Part shown: positions 27,112-36,724 of the stretch, in pieces | Layout of the letters: each line of letters begins with the position of its first letter | Numbering within the stretch: the first letter of the stretch is position 1 | DNA from: Paludibacteraceae bacterium | Lineage (GTDB): Bacteria; Bacteroidota; Bacteroidia; Bacteroidales; Paludibacteraceae | Length of the DNA: 64,000 nucleotides | Assembly (NCBI GenBank): GCA_905235505.1 | Contig: CAJOMJ010000002.1 | Coordinates: 1-64,000, forward strand | Reading direction: 5' to 3' | Program-made: the position numbers and the translations under genes | The notes under the pieces: model-generated | Seen by the model: only the letters and a program-made list of their open reading frames with translations | Told to the model about the DNA's origin: nothing | The model's database searches: none

Positions 27112-27846
27112 ATGACAGAGCAAGTAAAACAAATATTGTTGTACAATGCCGGTCTGTATGAAACTGCAAGTTTCATCCTCGGCGACCCGTCTTGGTTTAT
27201 GCATCAGGTGTCAGGCGCAGACAATCAGGAGGCTATGGCATTTGTCGCCTCAACTCTGAGCTATGGCAACCGCAAGCAATTTATGCCCAAGATAGAGAGT
27301 CTGCTCTCGCTTTCCAAAGGCGAAATGTATTCTTGGATTAAAGAGGGTGGGTTTATATCTGACTTTCCCGATGACGACAGCTGCTTCTATCGTCTCTATA
27401 CCAATCACCGGATGTTTCGCTTCTTTGCTGCCTACCGGAGCCTGATTCTTCAATACGGTAGTCTTGGTGAATATGTAAAACTCAATGCCCATACAGGTCT
27501 CGAGGCAGTGGATTGTATATGCAAGTATTTCGCCGATAAGGGCATAAGTGTTATCATACCCAAAGACACCACCTCGCCTTGCAAACGTGTCTGCATGTTC
27601 CTCCGTTGGATGGTGCGCGATTCGTCTCCTGTCGATTTGGGTCTCTGGCGCTTCATAGACAAAAGCACTCTGATTATCCCTCTTGATACTCATGTACTCC
27701 AGCAGGCTGTTGGTCTCGGTCTGCTCAAATCCTCCACTGCTTCCATGAGTGCTGCCATTCGGCTCACCGACCAACTCAAACAAGTGTTTGCCGATGACCC
27801 TCTCAAAGGAGATTTTGCCCTGTTTGGTGAAGGAGTAGGAAGTTGA
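27112..27846 (+). CDS. TIGR02757/DUF2400 family protein
   Basis: 244 residues beginning MTEQVKQILL. It matches the DUF2400 (TIGR02757) family of Bacteroidetes and relatives: DNQEAMAFVASTLSYGNRKQ near the N terminus, YRLYTNHRM, SPCKRVCMFLRWMVR in the middle, and LIIPLDTHVLQQAVGLGL. The last motif and its helical surroundings recall the HhH-GPD DNA-glycosylase segment with its catalytic Asp, so a nucleic-acid base role is conceivable but unproven. Start chosen after the promoter. It is a single gene, with the V-ATPase promoter following directly. Confidence 0.85.
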   Translation: MTEQVKQILLYNAGLYETASFILGDPSWFMHQVSGADNQEAMAFVASTLSYGNRKQFMPKIESLLSLSKGEMYSWIKEGGFISDFPDDDSCFYRLYTNHRMFRFFAAYRSLILQYGSLGEYVKLNAHTGLEAVDCICKYFADKGISVIIPKDTTSPCKRVCMFLRWMVRDSSPVDLGLWRFIDKSTLIIPLDTHVLQQAVGLGLLKSSTASMSAAIRLTDQLKQVFADDPLKGDFALFGEGVGS

Positions 27847-27863
27847 AGATTTGAATATTTTGT

Positions 27864-27894
27864 TTGTGTGATTGAGAAAAATGTAGTAAATTTG
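27864..27894 (+). promoter_or_regulatory. Promoter of the V-ATPase D-I-K operon
   Basis: TTG at 27864-27866, a 20-base spacer and TAAATTTG at 27887-27894. It starts transcription directly at subunit D. In most Bacteroidales operons D follows A and B instead. Confidence 0.65.
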
Positions 27895-27919
27895 CAGCCG
27901 ATAAAGTACGTATTTTGAA

Positions 27920-28519
27920 ATGGCAATAACTTTTCAATATAATAAGACTTCGCTTCAGAGTCTGGAGAAGAACCTGAAGATGCGTGTCCGTGCATTGCCT
28001 ACACTGAAGAATAAGGAATCTGCACTCCGTCTGGAAGTGAAGAAAGCCAAAGATGAAGTGGCAAGGTTAGACCGAGAAGTGGAAGAACGCATTGCTGCCT
28101 ACGACCAGATGTTGGCTTTATGGGGAGAGTTCGACACCTCGCTCCTGCATGTTGACGATGTTCGTATGAGCATTAAGAAGATAGCAGGTGTGCGTGTACC
28201 CGTGCTTGACGAGGTGGTGTATAGCACCAAGCCTTTCAGCATCTTCTCTGCTCCCAAATGGTATGCAGACGGCTTCACACAACTCAAGGAATTGGCACAA
28301 GTGGGTATCGAACAGGAGTTCTGCCGCCAAAAAGTCAATCTGCTTGAATATGCAAGAAAGAAAAGTACTCAGAAGGTGAACCTCTTCGAGAAGGTGCAGA
28401 TACCCGGCTATGAAGACGCTATTCGCAAGATTAAACGCTTCATGGAAGATGAGGAGAACCTGAGCAAATCAAGTCAGAAGATAGTTAAATCGAAAAGAGA
28501 GAAGGAGGCAGAGGCATGA
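27920..28519 (+). CDS. atpD: V-type ATP synthase subunit D
   Basis: 199 residues. Central-stalk (rotor axle) subunit of the V/A-type ATPase. The long N-terminal and C-terminal helices typical of subunit D are visible: FQYNKTSLQSLEKNLKMRVRALPTLKNKESALRLEVKKAK at the start and VNLFEKVQIPGYEDAIRKIKRFMEDEENLSKSSQKIVKSK at the end. The latter is the family's most conserved part. It overlaps the next gene by 4 bases (ATGA), indicating translational coupling. The gene symbol follows V-type usage and does not mean F-type beta. Confidence 0.9.
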   Translation: MAITFQYNKTSLQSLEKNLKMRVRALPTLKNKESALRLEVKKAKDEVARLDREVEERIAAYDQMLALWGEFDTSLLHVDDVRMSIKKIAGVRVPVLDEVVYSTKPFSIFSAPKWYADGFTQLKELAQVGIEQEFCRQKVNLLEYARKKSTQKVNLFEKVQIPGYEDAIRKIKRFMEDEENLSKSSQKIVKSKREKEAEA

Positions 28520-30354
28520 TTGAGAAAATGAAGAAATACACCTTCCTTGTGTTTCATCGCGACTACGGACATTTCCTTGAGCAACTTAGGGAAGCAGGTG
28601 TCTTGCATGTGGCACAAAAAGCGGAAGGTATTGCTGACAATCAGCAACTGCAACAGCAGATTGTCACTGACGAACTCATAAGAAAGACTATTGCCTCGGC
28701 TTCTGCCTATCTCCCTCAAGGCGCTACTCCCGTTGATACAGGTGAAGTGCTGACTGATGTCAAGACGCTCTCCGAACAACTCCTTGCTCTCGAGCAGGAC
28801 AAACGCAAGTTGGAGCAAGACCTCCTGACTTTGCAACGCGAAGAACAACGTATGCAAGTGTGGGGCACTTTCTCTACAGATAAACTGCAAGCATTGGCTC
28901 AAGAGGGCTATCTGCTTCAGTATTTCGTTTGTCCCAAAGCAAAGTATGACTCCGAGTGGGAAACACTCTATAATGCTTTTGTAGTATCGGAAGATAAGAC
29001 TACTGTCTATTTCGTTACTGTCAATCATACCAACGAAGCCTTTGCATTGCCCGATGTAGAGGAGATTACGCTCAATGCTCATGACTCTAAGCAGTTGGCT
29101 GCAGATGCAGACGCTGTACGTGGTCTCATAGCCAACAAACAGGCACAACTCGAGGCATGGGCAGTTGCTCATCTCGGAGAACTCCGTGAAGCAGAGAAGC
29201 AGTCTCAACTCAATATCGACTGGACCCGCGTCAACCTCTCCACTTCATCTCTTGCTGACGACAAACTTTGTCTGCTTGAGGGTTTCTGCCCTGTTGCGCA
29301 ATCAGAAGAGTTGAATGCTATGCTTGACAGCGAACACATATATTATAATGTAGAGGAACCCACAGAAGAGGATGACACTCCCGTCAAGTTGCATAACAAC
29401 TGGTTTACAAAGATGTTCGAGTGTCTCACCGGTATGTATGGTTGGCCTGTCTATGGAGAGTTCGACCCCACACCTATCCTCGGACCTTTCTTCCTGCTGT
29501 TCTTCGCCATGTGTATGGGCGATGCCGGATACGGTATTCTGCTCGTTATCTTTGGAATACTCACAACAAAGAATATACTTAAAACAGATATGTTCGAGGG
29601 TCTTGGCCCGTTGATAACCACTCTCGGTATAGGCACTATTATCATTGGCTTCTTCCTCGGAACATTCTTTGGTATAGACCTTTATGCAGCCACATGGGTG
29701 CCTGAGAGCCTTAAGTCAGTGATGATAAAAGGCGAGGTGGCAGGCTATGATATTCAGATGGTGCTTGCTCTTGGTATAGGCGTGTTCCATATCTGTCTTG
29801 CTATGATTATCAAAGCAATATGCTATACTAAGCGTTTTGGTCTGAAGAAGAATATATCAACTTGGGCATGGCTCTTGCTCATATTGGGTGCCTTGGTAAC
29901 CGGTGTGTTTGCTTTGACAGAGGTATTCTCGCCCGATGTTACCAAGTGGGTACTGATAGTCATAGGAGCCGTCTCCGCTTTGGGAATATATGTCTTCAAC
30001 ACACCCGGGCGCAATCCGCTTGTCAATATAGGTGCAGGACTTTGGGATACCTACAATATGGCAACCGGTATTCTCGGTGATGTACTCTCCTACATCCGTC
30101 TGTATGCTCTCGGTCTCGCAGGTGCTATGCTCGGAGGAGCATTCAACAGTCTTGGTATGATGGTGCTTTCCGATACTCCTAATATAGGTACTTGGATAGG
30201 GTGTATTCTTATTCTCCTTGCAGGGCATCTCCTCAACTTGTGTATGTCTGCCCTTGGAGCGTTTGTTCACCCTCTGCGTCTCTCGTTTGTTGAATACTTC
30301 AAGAACTCCGGATATGAAGGTAAGGGACACCTCTATAAGCCTTTCGCAAAATAA
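28516..30354 (+). CDS. atpI: V-type ATP synthase subunit I
   Basis: 612 residues, the membrane stator subunit (equivalent to eukaryotic subunit a) that forms the ion half-channels against the K ring. It has a cytoplasmic N-terminal half with coiled coil (~residues 85-115 and 200-225), then at least seven membrane segments from about residue 320. Signature stretches include GPFFLLFFAMCMGDAGYG and GILGDVLSYIRLYALGLAGAML, which carries the conserved essential Arg, followed by the C-terminal HPLRLSFVEYFKNSGYEG. Shorter than many subunit I proteins (~650). Coupled to atpD; atpK follows 55 bases later. Confidence 0.93.
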   Translation: MIEKMKKYTFLVFHRDYGHFLEQLREAGVLHVAQKAEGIADNQQLQQQIVTDELIRKTIASASAYLPQGATPVDTGEVLTDVKTLSEQLLALEQDKRKLEQDLLTLQREEQRMQVWGTFSTDKLQALAQEGYLLQYFVCPKAKYDSEWETLYNAFVVSEDKTTVYFVTVNHTNEAFALPDVEEITLNAHDSKQLAADADAVRGLIANKQAQLEAWAVAHLGELREAEKQSQLNIDWTRVNLSTSSLADDKLCLLEGFCPVAQSEELNAMLDSEHIYYNVEEPTEEDDTPVKLHNNWFTKMFECLTGMYGWPVYGEFDPTPILGPFFLLFFAMCMGDAGYGILLVIFGILTTKNILKTDMFEGLGPLITTLGIGTIIIGFFLGTFFGIDLYAATWVPESLKSVMIKGEVAGYDIQMVLALGIGVFHICLAMIIKAICYTKRFGLKKNISTWAWLLLILGALVTGVFALTEVFSPDVTKWVLIVIGAVSALGIYVFNTPGRNPLVNIGAGLWDTYNMATGILGDVLSYIRLYALGLAGAMLGGAFNSLGMMVLSDTPNIGTWIGCILILLAGHLLNLCMSALGAFVHPLRLSFVEYFKNSGYEGKGHLYKPFAK

Positions 30355-30403
30355 GGTGGTAGTACAATAAAGGAAATAAATTAGTAATAACATAATAAAA
30401 TAA

Positions 30404-30829
<426 letters not shown>

Positions 30830-30860
30830 TTACAGCAAGCAGAATCAGGAAAAAGAGACT

Positions 30861-30904
30861 AAGAATTAAGAATTGCCTTCGTGGTGACTCTTAATTCTTT
30901 TTTT
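30861..30904 (+). terminator. Terminator of the V-ATPase D-I-K operon
   Basis: An 11-bp stem (AAGAATTAAGA at 30861-30871 and its complement at 30889-30899) followed by a run of T to 30904. Confidence 0.85.
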
Positions 30905-31032
30905 GAAGACAAATGACCGCTACGCTGAAAGACAAGAAGAAACTTAGATACTTAAGTAACTCGAAACATGAAACTCTTACAGTGTCACACTTCTAAACTA
31001 AACATACTTTTCATACTTCCCAAACTCAACTT

Positions 31033-33432
31033 ATGAACACCACAGTATCAGAAGGCCTGAAAGGATGGACCAAACTCGTAATTGTAGGCGACGTTACAGC
31101 ATGCGATCCGGGAATTAACAATACCTCTTCTTACAAAGGTGAGGCACTATGCCATGAGCTTGTGCTCGGGCAGGATTTGCGTCAGTTGATAACAAGCGAA
31201 TGCTGGGCGTCGGAAATAAGCCGTAGTTTCAGTTCTCTGAAAATCATAGATATAACTGCCGATGGTGCTGTGCTTGAGTATGGAGGGGAGGAGATAGGAG
31301 TATTGGTTGGTTCAACCAAGAAGATTGACAACGTAGGTCTGAGTTATGCTTATGCCACATTGTACGTAAGCATTATAAAAGATGAAAACACGGATACCAT
31401 CAACTCACGTTGGATTGTTTCTACGCGTAAAGAATATGAAGAGATTGTCGCCGATGCCCAAGCCGGCAATGCCGATGCTATGAACCATTGGGCATACATA
31501 CTTTACTACGGCATACCGCGTCTTAATATAACGAGAGACAAACAGCGTGCAAATCAACTATGGAAAGATGCCGCCGACAAGGGCAATGCTTTTGCACAAT
31601 ACTGTTTCGGAGTAAGCCTTTTCAACGGTGATGTCGGTGTGGAGAAGGACAAAAAGCAAGCTTTCGAGTTGTACAGGAAAGCGGCAAAGCAAGGCAATAT
31701 TTTCGCTGTTAACAAGTTAGGCGATATCTACTATACGGGTCTTGAGGGTGTGGTTGAACAAGACTTTGAGAAAGCCTTTGATTACTATATGCAGGCTGCG
31801 AAAGAGGAAAAGCAGGATGCTGTTGCCATGGTTGGTATGATGTATTACGACGGACAAGGCACAGTGCAGGACTACGGGAAGGCCTTCCATTATCTTGACG
31901 AGACAGCATATTCTGACAACCATTGGGCATCGCAATGGTCGTGCTTCTACCTTGGCCGTATGTATCAGAATGGATTCGGCGTAGAGAAGGATGAGAAGAA
32001 AGCCTTGGGTTACTTTGAGTATGCAGCCGAACAAGGATTGGCTGCCGCTATGGTTGAAGTGGGATATATGTACTGTATGGGGTATGGATGCGTACAAGAC
32101 TTAGACAAGGCAGTCAGTTGGTTCAAGAAAGGCACAGAGGCAGGAGATGCCAACGCTGCATATTATCTTGCCATCTATTACGAAGACCCCCAATATGGCA
32201 ATGACCCTGAGAAAGCCGACTTTTATCAGCAGAAGGCGGCAGACATGGGAAATGAGGATGCTGAGCGTGAGATAGCACTCGGTCTTCGTCCGGGCGGAAA
32301 CCAGACAGAAAAAGAAGTGGAGGAAGACATGCAAGCAGGCGAAGACTATGAGGCACTGCTTGACTCCTCTATGTCCAACCCGACAGAACATGCCCGCGTT
32401 ATATGGCGCGGAGTAAAGCACGGCAACTTGGAGTGCATGCGCCGTTATCTGTATGTGGCATACAACTGTCAGGCGGATGACGAAATATCAATTGTGGCAG
32501 GGTGGCTTGCAGAGGAAGGCGACGAGAGAGCCAAACTGTATCAGCAGTTCAAGAAGAATGTGCTTGATGCTAACCCTCTTTCGTTATATTGCATGGCTTT
32601 CTTCGACAAGGAGGGCTCGCCTTATGCACCAATCTACGGCGATATGATATACACTCTTTGTCGTCTGCATGCCAACGGAGTAGGGTTCTTTGAAAATGAC
32701 GAGCCTTCAGAAGACGTCAACACAGACACTCCTGATGCTGAAGATGTAAAGTATTGGTACAGTATGTACAACCGTAGCGACTGTTCGTCCAACCAAATCG
32801 GCATATACAGAGATGCGCTGCCTTATGCACTTGGAGGAAATGCTGATGCCGAGTTTATAGTCGGCAGTTTGTTGCTGCATGGCATTAAAACCAAATATTC
32901 CTCACCTGATACAGTATATCTTGAACCTGACAAACAGAAAGCGAAAGAGTGGCTTGAGAAGGCGGCTGCAAAGGGAATAAACAAGGCATACCGCGAACTG
33001 CCATATACCTGTGAATACAAGTCGGATGAATGGCTTGAGTACGTGCGCATAGGTGCCGAGGCAGGTGAGCCTGAGAATTTGGAACTATGGCAACAGTGGC
33101 TCCTTGAACACGATGATGCACAAGAGGCTGCCAAGCAGTGCCTTAAGCGGGTGGAGCAGGGCAGTCGTGAGGCAATGCTCAAGATGGCAGATTACTATCT
33201 GAAAGGATATGGAGTTAAAACGAATCCCGAGGAGGCATTCCGCCTTGTGGATTATGTGTATCACCACTCATCCGTTTCGCCTTACAGCAGTGTTCACGAA
33301 GATGCAGCCGAGCTGCTTCAGAAGTTCTATGAAGAAGGTATCGGTGTCGCGAAGGACCCAGACAAGGCATGGGAGATATATACCACACTCAAAAGTGATA
33401 TGGACGACCTTGAAGATAGTCTGTCAAGATAA
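31033..33432 (+). CDS. Large cytoplasmic Sel1-repeat protein
   Basis: 799 residues with no signal peptide or membrane segment. The N-terminal ~135 residues form a domain I do not recognise. From about residue 140 there are many Sel1-like (TPR-related) repeats of ~36 residues, such as ANQLWKDAADKGNAFAQYCFG, AFELYRKAAKQGNIFAVNKLG and ALGYFEYAAEQGLAAAMVEVG. The repeats loosen in the middle (~residues 440-600) and resume towards the C terminus (AKEWLEKAAAKGINKAY, AWEIYTTLKSD). Sel1 proteins are protein-interaction scaffolds. Monocistronic; I found no TAnnTTTG promoter in the 128 bases between the preceding terminator and the ATG. Confidence 0.85.
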   Translation: MNTTVSEGLKGWTKLVIVGDVTACDPGINNTSSYKGEALCHELVLGQDLRQLITSECWASEISRSFSSLKIIDITADGAVLEYGGEEIGVLVGSTKKIDNVGLSYAYATLYVSIIKDENTDTINSRWIVSTRKEYEEIVADAQAGNADAMNHWAYILYYGIPRLNITRDKQRANQLWKDAADKGNAFAQYCFGVSLFNGDVGVEKDKKQAFELYRKAAKQGNIFAVNKLGDIYYTGLEGVVEQDFEKAFDYYMQAAKEEKQDAVAMVGMMYYDGQGTVQDYGKAFHYLDETAYSDNHWASQWSCFYLGRMYQNGFGVEKDEKKALGYFEYAAEQGLAAAMVEVGYMYCMGYGCVQDLDKAVSWFKKGTEAGDANAAYYLAIYYEDPQYGNDPEKADFYQQKAADMGNEDAEREIALGLRPGGNQTEKEVEEDMQAGEDYEALLDSSMSNPTEHARVIWRGVKHGNLECMRRYLYVAYNCQADDEISIVAGWLAEEGDERAKLYQQFKKNVLDANPLSLYCMAFFDKEGSPYAPIYGDMIYTLCRLHANGVGFFENDEPSEDVNTDTPDAEDVKYWYSMYNRSDCSSNQIGIYRDALPYALGGNADAEFIVGSLLLHGIKTKYSSPDTVYLEPDKQKAKEWLEKAAAKGINKAYRELPYTCEYKSDEWLEYVRIGAEAGEPENLELWQQWLLEHDDAQEAAKQCLKRVEQGSREAMLKMADYYLKGYGVKTNPEEAFRLVDYVYHHSSVSPYSSVHEDAAELLQKFYEEGIGVAKDPDKAWEIYTTLKSDMDDLEDSLSR

Positions 33433-33464
33433 TATGCGGAAAATGCCGTGAATAATATTAGATA

Positions 33465-33495
33465 TTGCCGTATTAAATAATTTTTTGTACCTTTG
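33465..33495 (+). promoter_or_regulatory. Promoter of fabD
   Basis: TTG at 33465-33467, a 20-base spacer and TACCTTTG at 33488-33495. Transcription would start about 25-30 bases before the tandem repeats. Confidence 0.68.
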
Positions 33496-33530
33496 CAGTC
33501 CCCAAAATGAAGTGTTCAAGTCACGCACAA

Positions 33531-33610
33531 CTCTAAACCATTCTAAACAACTCTAAACCATTCTAAACAACTCTAAACCATTCTAAACAATTCTAAACAA
33601 CACTAAACAA
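33531..33610 (+). repeat. Tandem 10-bp repeats in the fabD leader
   Basis: Eight consecutive 10-bp units with core CTAAAC. CTCTAAACCA and TTCTAAACAA alternate three times, forming a perfect 20-bp repeat, then come TTCTAAACAA and CACTAAACAA. The array ends 5 bases before the fabD ATG, so it fills the translation leader. It is unstructured and A-rich. Confidence 0.95.
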
Positions 33611-33615
33611 CATAA

Positions 33616-34485
33616 ATGAAAGCATTTGTATTCCCCGGTCAGGGTTCCCAATTTAGTGGAATGGGTAAAGACCTATACAACGAGTATGCCGTTGCACATG
33701 AGATGTTTGAAGAGGCAAACAAGATACTCGGTTTCAGAATAACAGATATAATGTTTGAGGGCACTGACGAAGAGCTTCGTCAAACCAAGGTAACTCAACC
33801 TGCAGTTTTCTTACACTCTGTAATCTCAGCAAAGATACTTTCCACAACTGCTCCGCAGATGGTTGCAGGTCACTCTCTTGGTGAATACTCAGCCTTGGTT
33901 GAGTGTGGCGCTCTCAACTTTGCAGATGCACTTCTTCTGGTCTCTAAGCGTGCTATGGCAATGCAGCGTGCCTGCGAAATACAACCCGGCACCATGGCCG
34001 CCGTACTCGCACTCGAAGACGGGAAGGTGGAAGAGATATGCAAGAGTATTGACGATGATATCGTGGTTGCTGCCAACTACAACTGTCCGGGGCAACTCGT
34101 CATCTCAGGTACTGTAAGCGCAATAGACAAAGCTTGTGCGATGTTGAAAGAGGCTGGTGCCAAGCGGGCAATCAAACTTCCTGTGGGTGGTGCTTTCCAC
34201 TCTCCTCTCATGCAACCTGCCGCAGAAGAACTACGTGAGGCAATTATGCAGACCGAGTTTATGAAACCAGTATGCCCCATCTACCAGAATGTCAATGCAC
34301 TGCCTCAGACCGACCCCGAGACTATAAAGCAAAACCTCATTGCACAACTGACCTCTCCCGTGCGTTGGACTCAGACTGTCAACAACATGATAGCAGACGG
34401 CGCAACCGAATTTACGGAGTTTGGTCCCGGAGAAGTGTTACGTGGCCTAATCAGAAAAATCAATCCCGAAGCAATAATTCTTTAA
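33616..34485 (+). CDS. fabD: Malonyl-CoA:ACP transacylase
   Basis: 289 residues. Transfers malonyl from CoA to acyl-carrier protein for fatty-acid synthesis. It starts MKAFVFPGQGSQFSGMGKDLY. The nucleophile Ser lies in GHSLGEYSALV, the substrate Arg in LVSKRAMAMQRACE, and the catalytic His in VGGAFHSPLM; FTEFGPGEVLRGLIRKI closes the protein. The ATG follows a tandem-repeat leader directly. aspS starts 4 bases after its stop and is probably co-transcribed. Confidence 0.95.
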   Translation: MKAFVFPGQGSQFSGMGKDLYNEYAVAHEMFEEANKILGFRITDIMFEGTDEELRQTKVTQPAVFLHSVISAKILSTTAPQMVAGHSLGEYSALVECGALNFADALLLVSKRAMAMQRACEIQPGTMAAVLALEDGKVEEICKSIDDDIVVAANYNCPGQLVISGTVSAIDKACAMLKEAGAKRAIKLPVGGAFHSPLMQPAAEELREAIMQTEFMKPVCPIYQNVNALPQTDPETIKQNLIAQLTSPVRWTQTVNNMIADGATEFTEFGPGEVLRGLIRKINPEAIIL

Positions 34486-34488
34486 GAT

Positions 34489-36243
34489 ATGTATAGAACA
34501 ACAACGTGCGGAGAACTACGTATCTCCGATGTTAACCGGACGGTTACTCTCGCCGGATGGGTGCAACGCATCCGCAAAATGGGAGGTATGACTTTCATTG
34601 ACCTCAGAGACAGATACGGTATCACGCAGCTCGCCTTCAATCAGGAAGTCAATAAAGAAGTGTTTGACAAAGCCAATGCTCTTGGTCGGGAGTATGTACT
34701 TCAGGTAACCGGTATAGTGGCAGAACGCTATTCCAAGAATACAAACATGCCTACAGGCGATATTGAGATAAACGTTACCGAACTCAATGTGCTCAATGAG
34801 GCAGTCACTCCCCCCTTCACTATTGAAGAAGACACTGATGGAGGAGATGATATACGCATGAAATATCGCTATCTTGACCTGCGTCGTGAGTGTGTTCGTA
34901 AGAATCTCGAACTGCGTCACAAGATGGCATTTGAGGTACGCCGTTATCTTGACGAGCAGAATTTCCTCGAAGTGGAGACCCCTGTCCTCGTCAATTCTAC
35001 TCCTGAAGGTGCTCGCGACTTCGTTGTCCCCAGCCGCATGAATCCCGGGCAGTTCTATGCTTTGCCTCAGTCACCGCAGACACTGAAACAACTGCTCATG
35101 GTTGCCGGTTTCGACCGCTATTTCCAGATAGTTAAGTGCTTCCGTGATGAGGACCTGCGTGCTGACCGCCAACCCGAATTCACACAGATAGACTGCGAGA
35201 TGTCGTATGTGGAGCAGGAAGACATACTCAACATGTTTGAGGGCATGATAAGTCACCTGTTTAAGACAATAAAAGGTATTGACCTGCCCAAGCTGCCGCG
35301 TATGACATGGGCGGATGCAATGAAATACTACGGCTCCGACAAACCTGACACACGTTTCGGAATGCAATTTGTCGAGTTGATGGATGTGCTGAAGGGTTAC
35401 GGCTTCTCTGTATTTGACAATGCTGCTTATATAGGAGGTATTTGTGCCAAAGGTGCTGCCGTCTATACCCGTAAGCAAATAGATCAGCTCACCGACTTTG
35501 TCAAGCGTCCTCAGATAGGTGCCAAGGGACTTGTGTATGCCCGCGTAGAGGCTGATGGAAGTGTGAAATCAAGTGTTGACAAGTTCTATACGCAGGAAGT
35601 GCTTCAACAGATGAAGACCGCCATGAATGCCGAGGCAGGTGACCTGATTCTTATTCTGAGTGGTGACGATGCAATGAAGACACGCAAACAACTCTCAGAA
35701 CTACGTTTGGAAATGGGTAATCAACTTGGACTGCGTGACAAGAACGTGTATAGTTGCCTGTGGGTCATCGATTTCCCGATGTATGAGTGGAGCGATGAGG
35801 AGCAACGCCTGATGGCTATGCACCATCCGTTTACTTCTCCCAAACCCGAAGATATACCTCTGCTTGATACTGACCCTGCCGTTGTAAGAGCCAATGCTTA
35901 CGATATGGTTATCAATGGTGTGGAAGTCGGAGGAGGTTCTATCCGTATCCACGATGCTTCTCTTCAGCAGAAGATATTCGAGATACTTGGCTTTACACCT
36001 GAGCAGGCTCAGCAGAAGTTCGGCTTCCTGATGAATGCCTTCAAGTATGGTGCGCCCCCTCATGGAGGTCTTGCTTTTGGTCTGGATAGACTTGTCAGTC
36101 TCTTTGCAGGACTTGATTCAATCCGCGACTGCATTGCTTTCCCGAAGAACAATCAAGGGCGTGATGTTATGCTTGGAGCTCCCGGAGTCATTGACCAAAG
36201 TCAGTTGGATGAACTGCAACTGAAAGTGGATGTAAAAGACTAA
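34489..36243 (+). CDS. aspS: Aspartyl-tRNA synthetase
   Basis: 584 residues, the normal bacterial length. It has an N-terminal OB-fold anticodon-binding domain ([26 protein letters not shown]) and then the class II core with motif 2 ([18 protein letters not shown]). An inserted GAD domain (about residues 290-420) and motif 3 ([11 protein letters not shown]) follow, and it ends [19 protein letters not shown]. The presence of the GAD domain marks the bacterial type. It starts 4 bases after fabD. Confidence 0.96.
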   Translation: MYRTTTCGELRISDVNRTVTLAGWVQRIRKMGGMTFIDLRDRYGITQLAFNQEVNKEVFDKANALGREYVLQVTGIVAERYSKNTNMPTGDIEINVTELNVLNEAVTPPFTIEEDTDGGDDIRMKYRYLDLRRECVRKNLELRHKMAFEVRRYLDEQNFLEVETPVLVNSTPEGARDFVVPSRMNPGQFYALPQSPQTLKQLLMVAGFDRYFQIVKCFRDEDLRADRQPEFTQIDCEMSYVEQEDILNMFEGMISHLFKTIKGIDLPKLPRMTWADAMKYYGSDKPDTRFGMQFVELMDVLKGYGFSVFDNAAYIGGICAKGAAVYTRKQIDQLTDFVKRPQIGAKGLVYARVEADGSVKSSVDKFYTQEVLQQMKTAMNAEAGDLILILSGDDAMKTRKQLSELRLEMGNQLGLRDKNVYSCLWVIDFPMYEWSDEEQRLMAMHHPFTSPKPEDIPLLDTDPAVVRANAYDMVINGVEVGGGSIRIHDASLQQKIFEILGFTPEQAQQKFGFLMNAFKYGAPPHGGLAFGLDRLVSLFAGLDSIRDCIAFPKNNQGRDVMLGAPGVIDQSQLDELQLKVDVKD

Positions 36244-36282
36244 ACAAAACAAATATATAGTATAATTAAATACAGTTAGTTT

Positions 36283-36624
36283 ATGTTCGGATTTATTATC
36301 AATCTGTTGATTACGGCACTTGTAGTTTTCCTCTGTGCCAAGTTTTTGAAAGGTATATCAGTAAAGGGCTATTGGTCTGCATGTATTGTTGCCCTTGTTC
36401 TTGCAGTGCTCAATGCTTTGGCAAGTTGGTTGCTTGGTCTCTTAGGCCTCTCTGCATGGGGAAGCGGACTGATTGCTTTCGCTGTTAACATGTGTGTCAA
36501 TGCTGGTTTGATAGTGCTTGCTGATAAGTTGCTCAAAGACTTTAAGGTTGACGGCTTCAAGTGGGCATTGTGTCTTGCAGTTATTTGCGCATTGGTAAGT
36601 TCTATTCTTGGCGGGGTTATCTAA
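36283..36624 (+). CDS. Phage-holin-family (4TM) membrane protein
   Basis: 113 residues with four predicted membrane helices: FIINLLITALVVFLCAKFL, the stretch around ACIVALVLAVLNALASWLL, GLIAFAVNMCVNAGLIVLA, and WALCLAVICALVSSILGG. It fits the superfamily IV holin family (Phage_holin_4_2), which is widespread in bacterial chromosomes where no phage is present. No other phage genes are nearby, so a lysis role should not be assumed. It ends at a two-way terminator facing brkB. Confidence 0.8.
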   Translation: MFGFIINLLITALVVFLCAKFLKGISVKGYWSACIVALVLAVLNALASWLLGLLGLSAWGSGLIAFAVNMCVNAGLIVLADKLLKDFKVDGFKWALCLAVICALVSSILGGVI

Positions 36625-36643
36625 TCCGTAATCTTGAAAACAG

Positions 36644-36683
36644 AATGGGGGAGCATAATCATCTTGTGTTCCCCCATTGTTTT
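36644..36683. terminator. Bidirectional terminator between convergent genes
   Basis: A 9-bp stem (AATGGGGGA at 36644-36652, TCCCCCATT at 36670-36678) with GTTTT on the plus side and a matching T-rich run (CTGTTTT) on the minus side. It sits between the convergent holin-like and brkB genes. Confidence 0.8.
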
Positions 36684-36724
36684 ATATGCATCTATGCACC
36701 TTCAGCTGTAACCTCTTGTAAGTA

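Noticed and set aside
33531..33610. CRISPR array
   Set aside because: The units are 10 bp with no spacers, so this is a simple tandem repeat.
36283..36624. Prophage remnant based on the holin-like gene
   Set aside because: No other phage gene, integrase or attachment site lies nearby, and this holin family is common in ordinary chromosomes.
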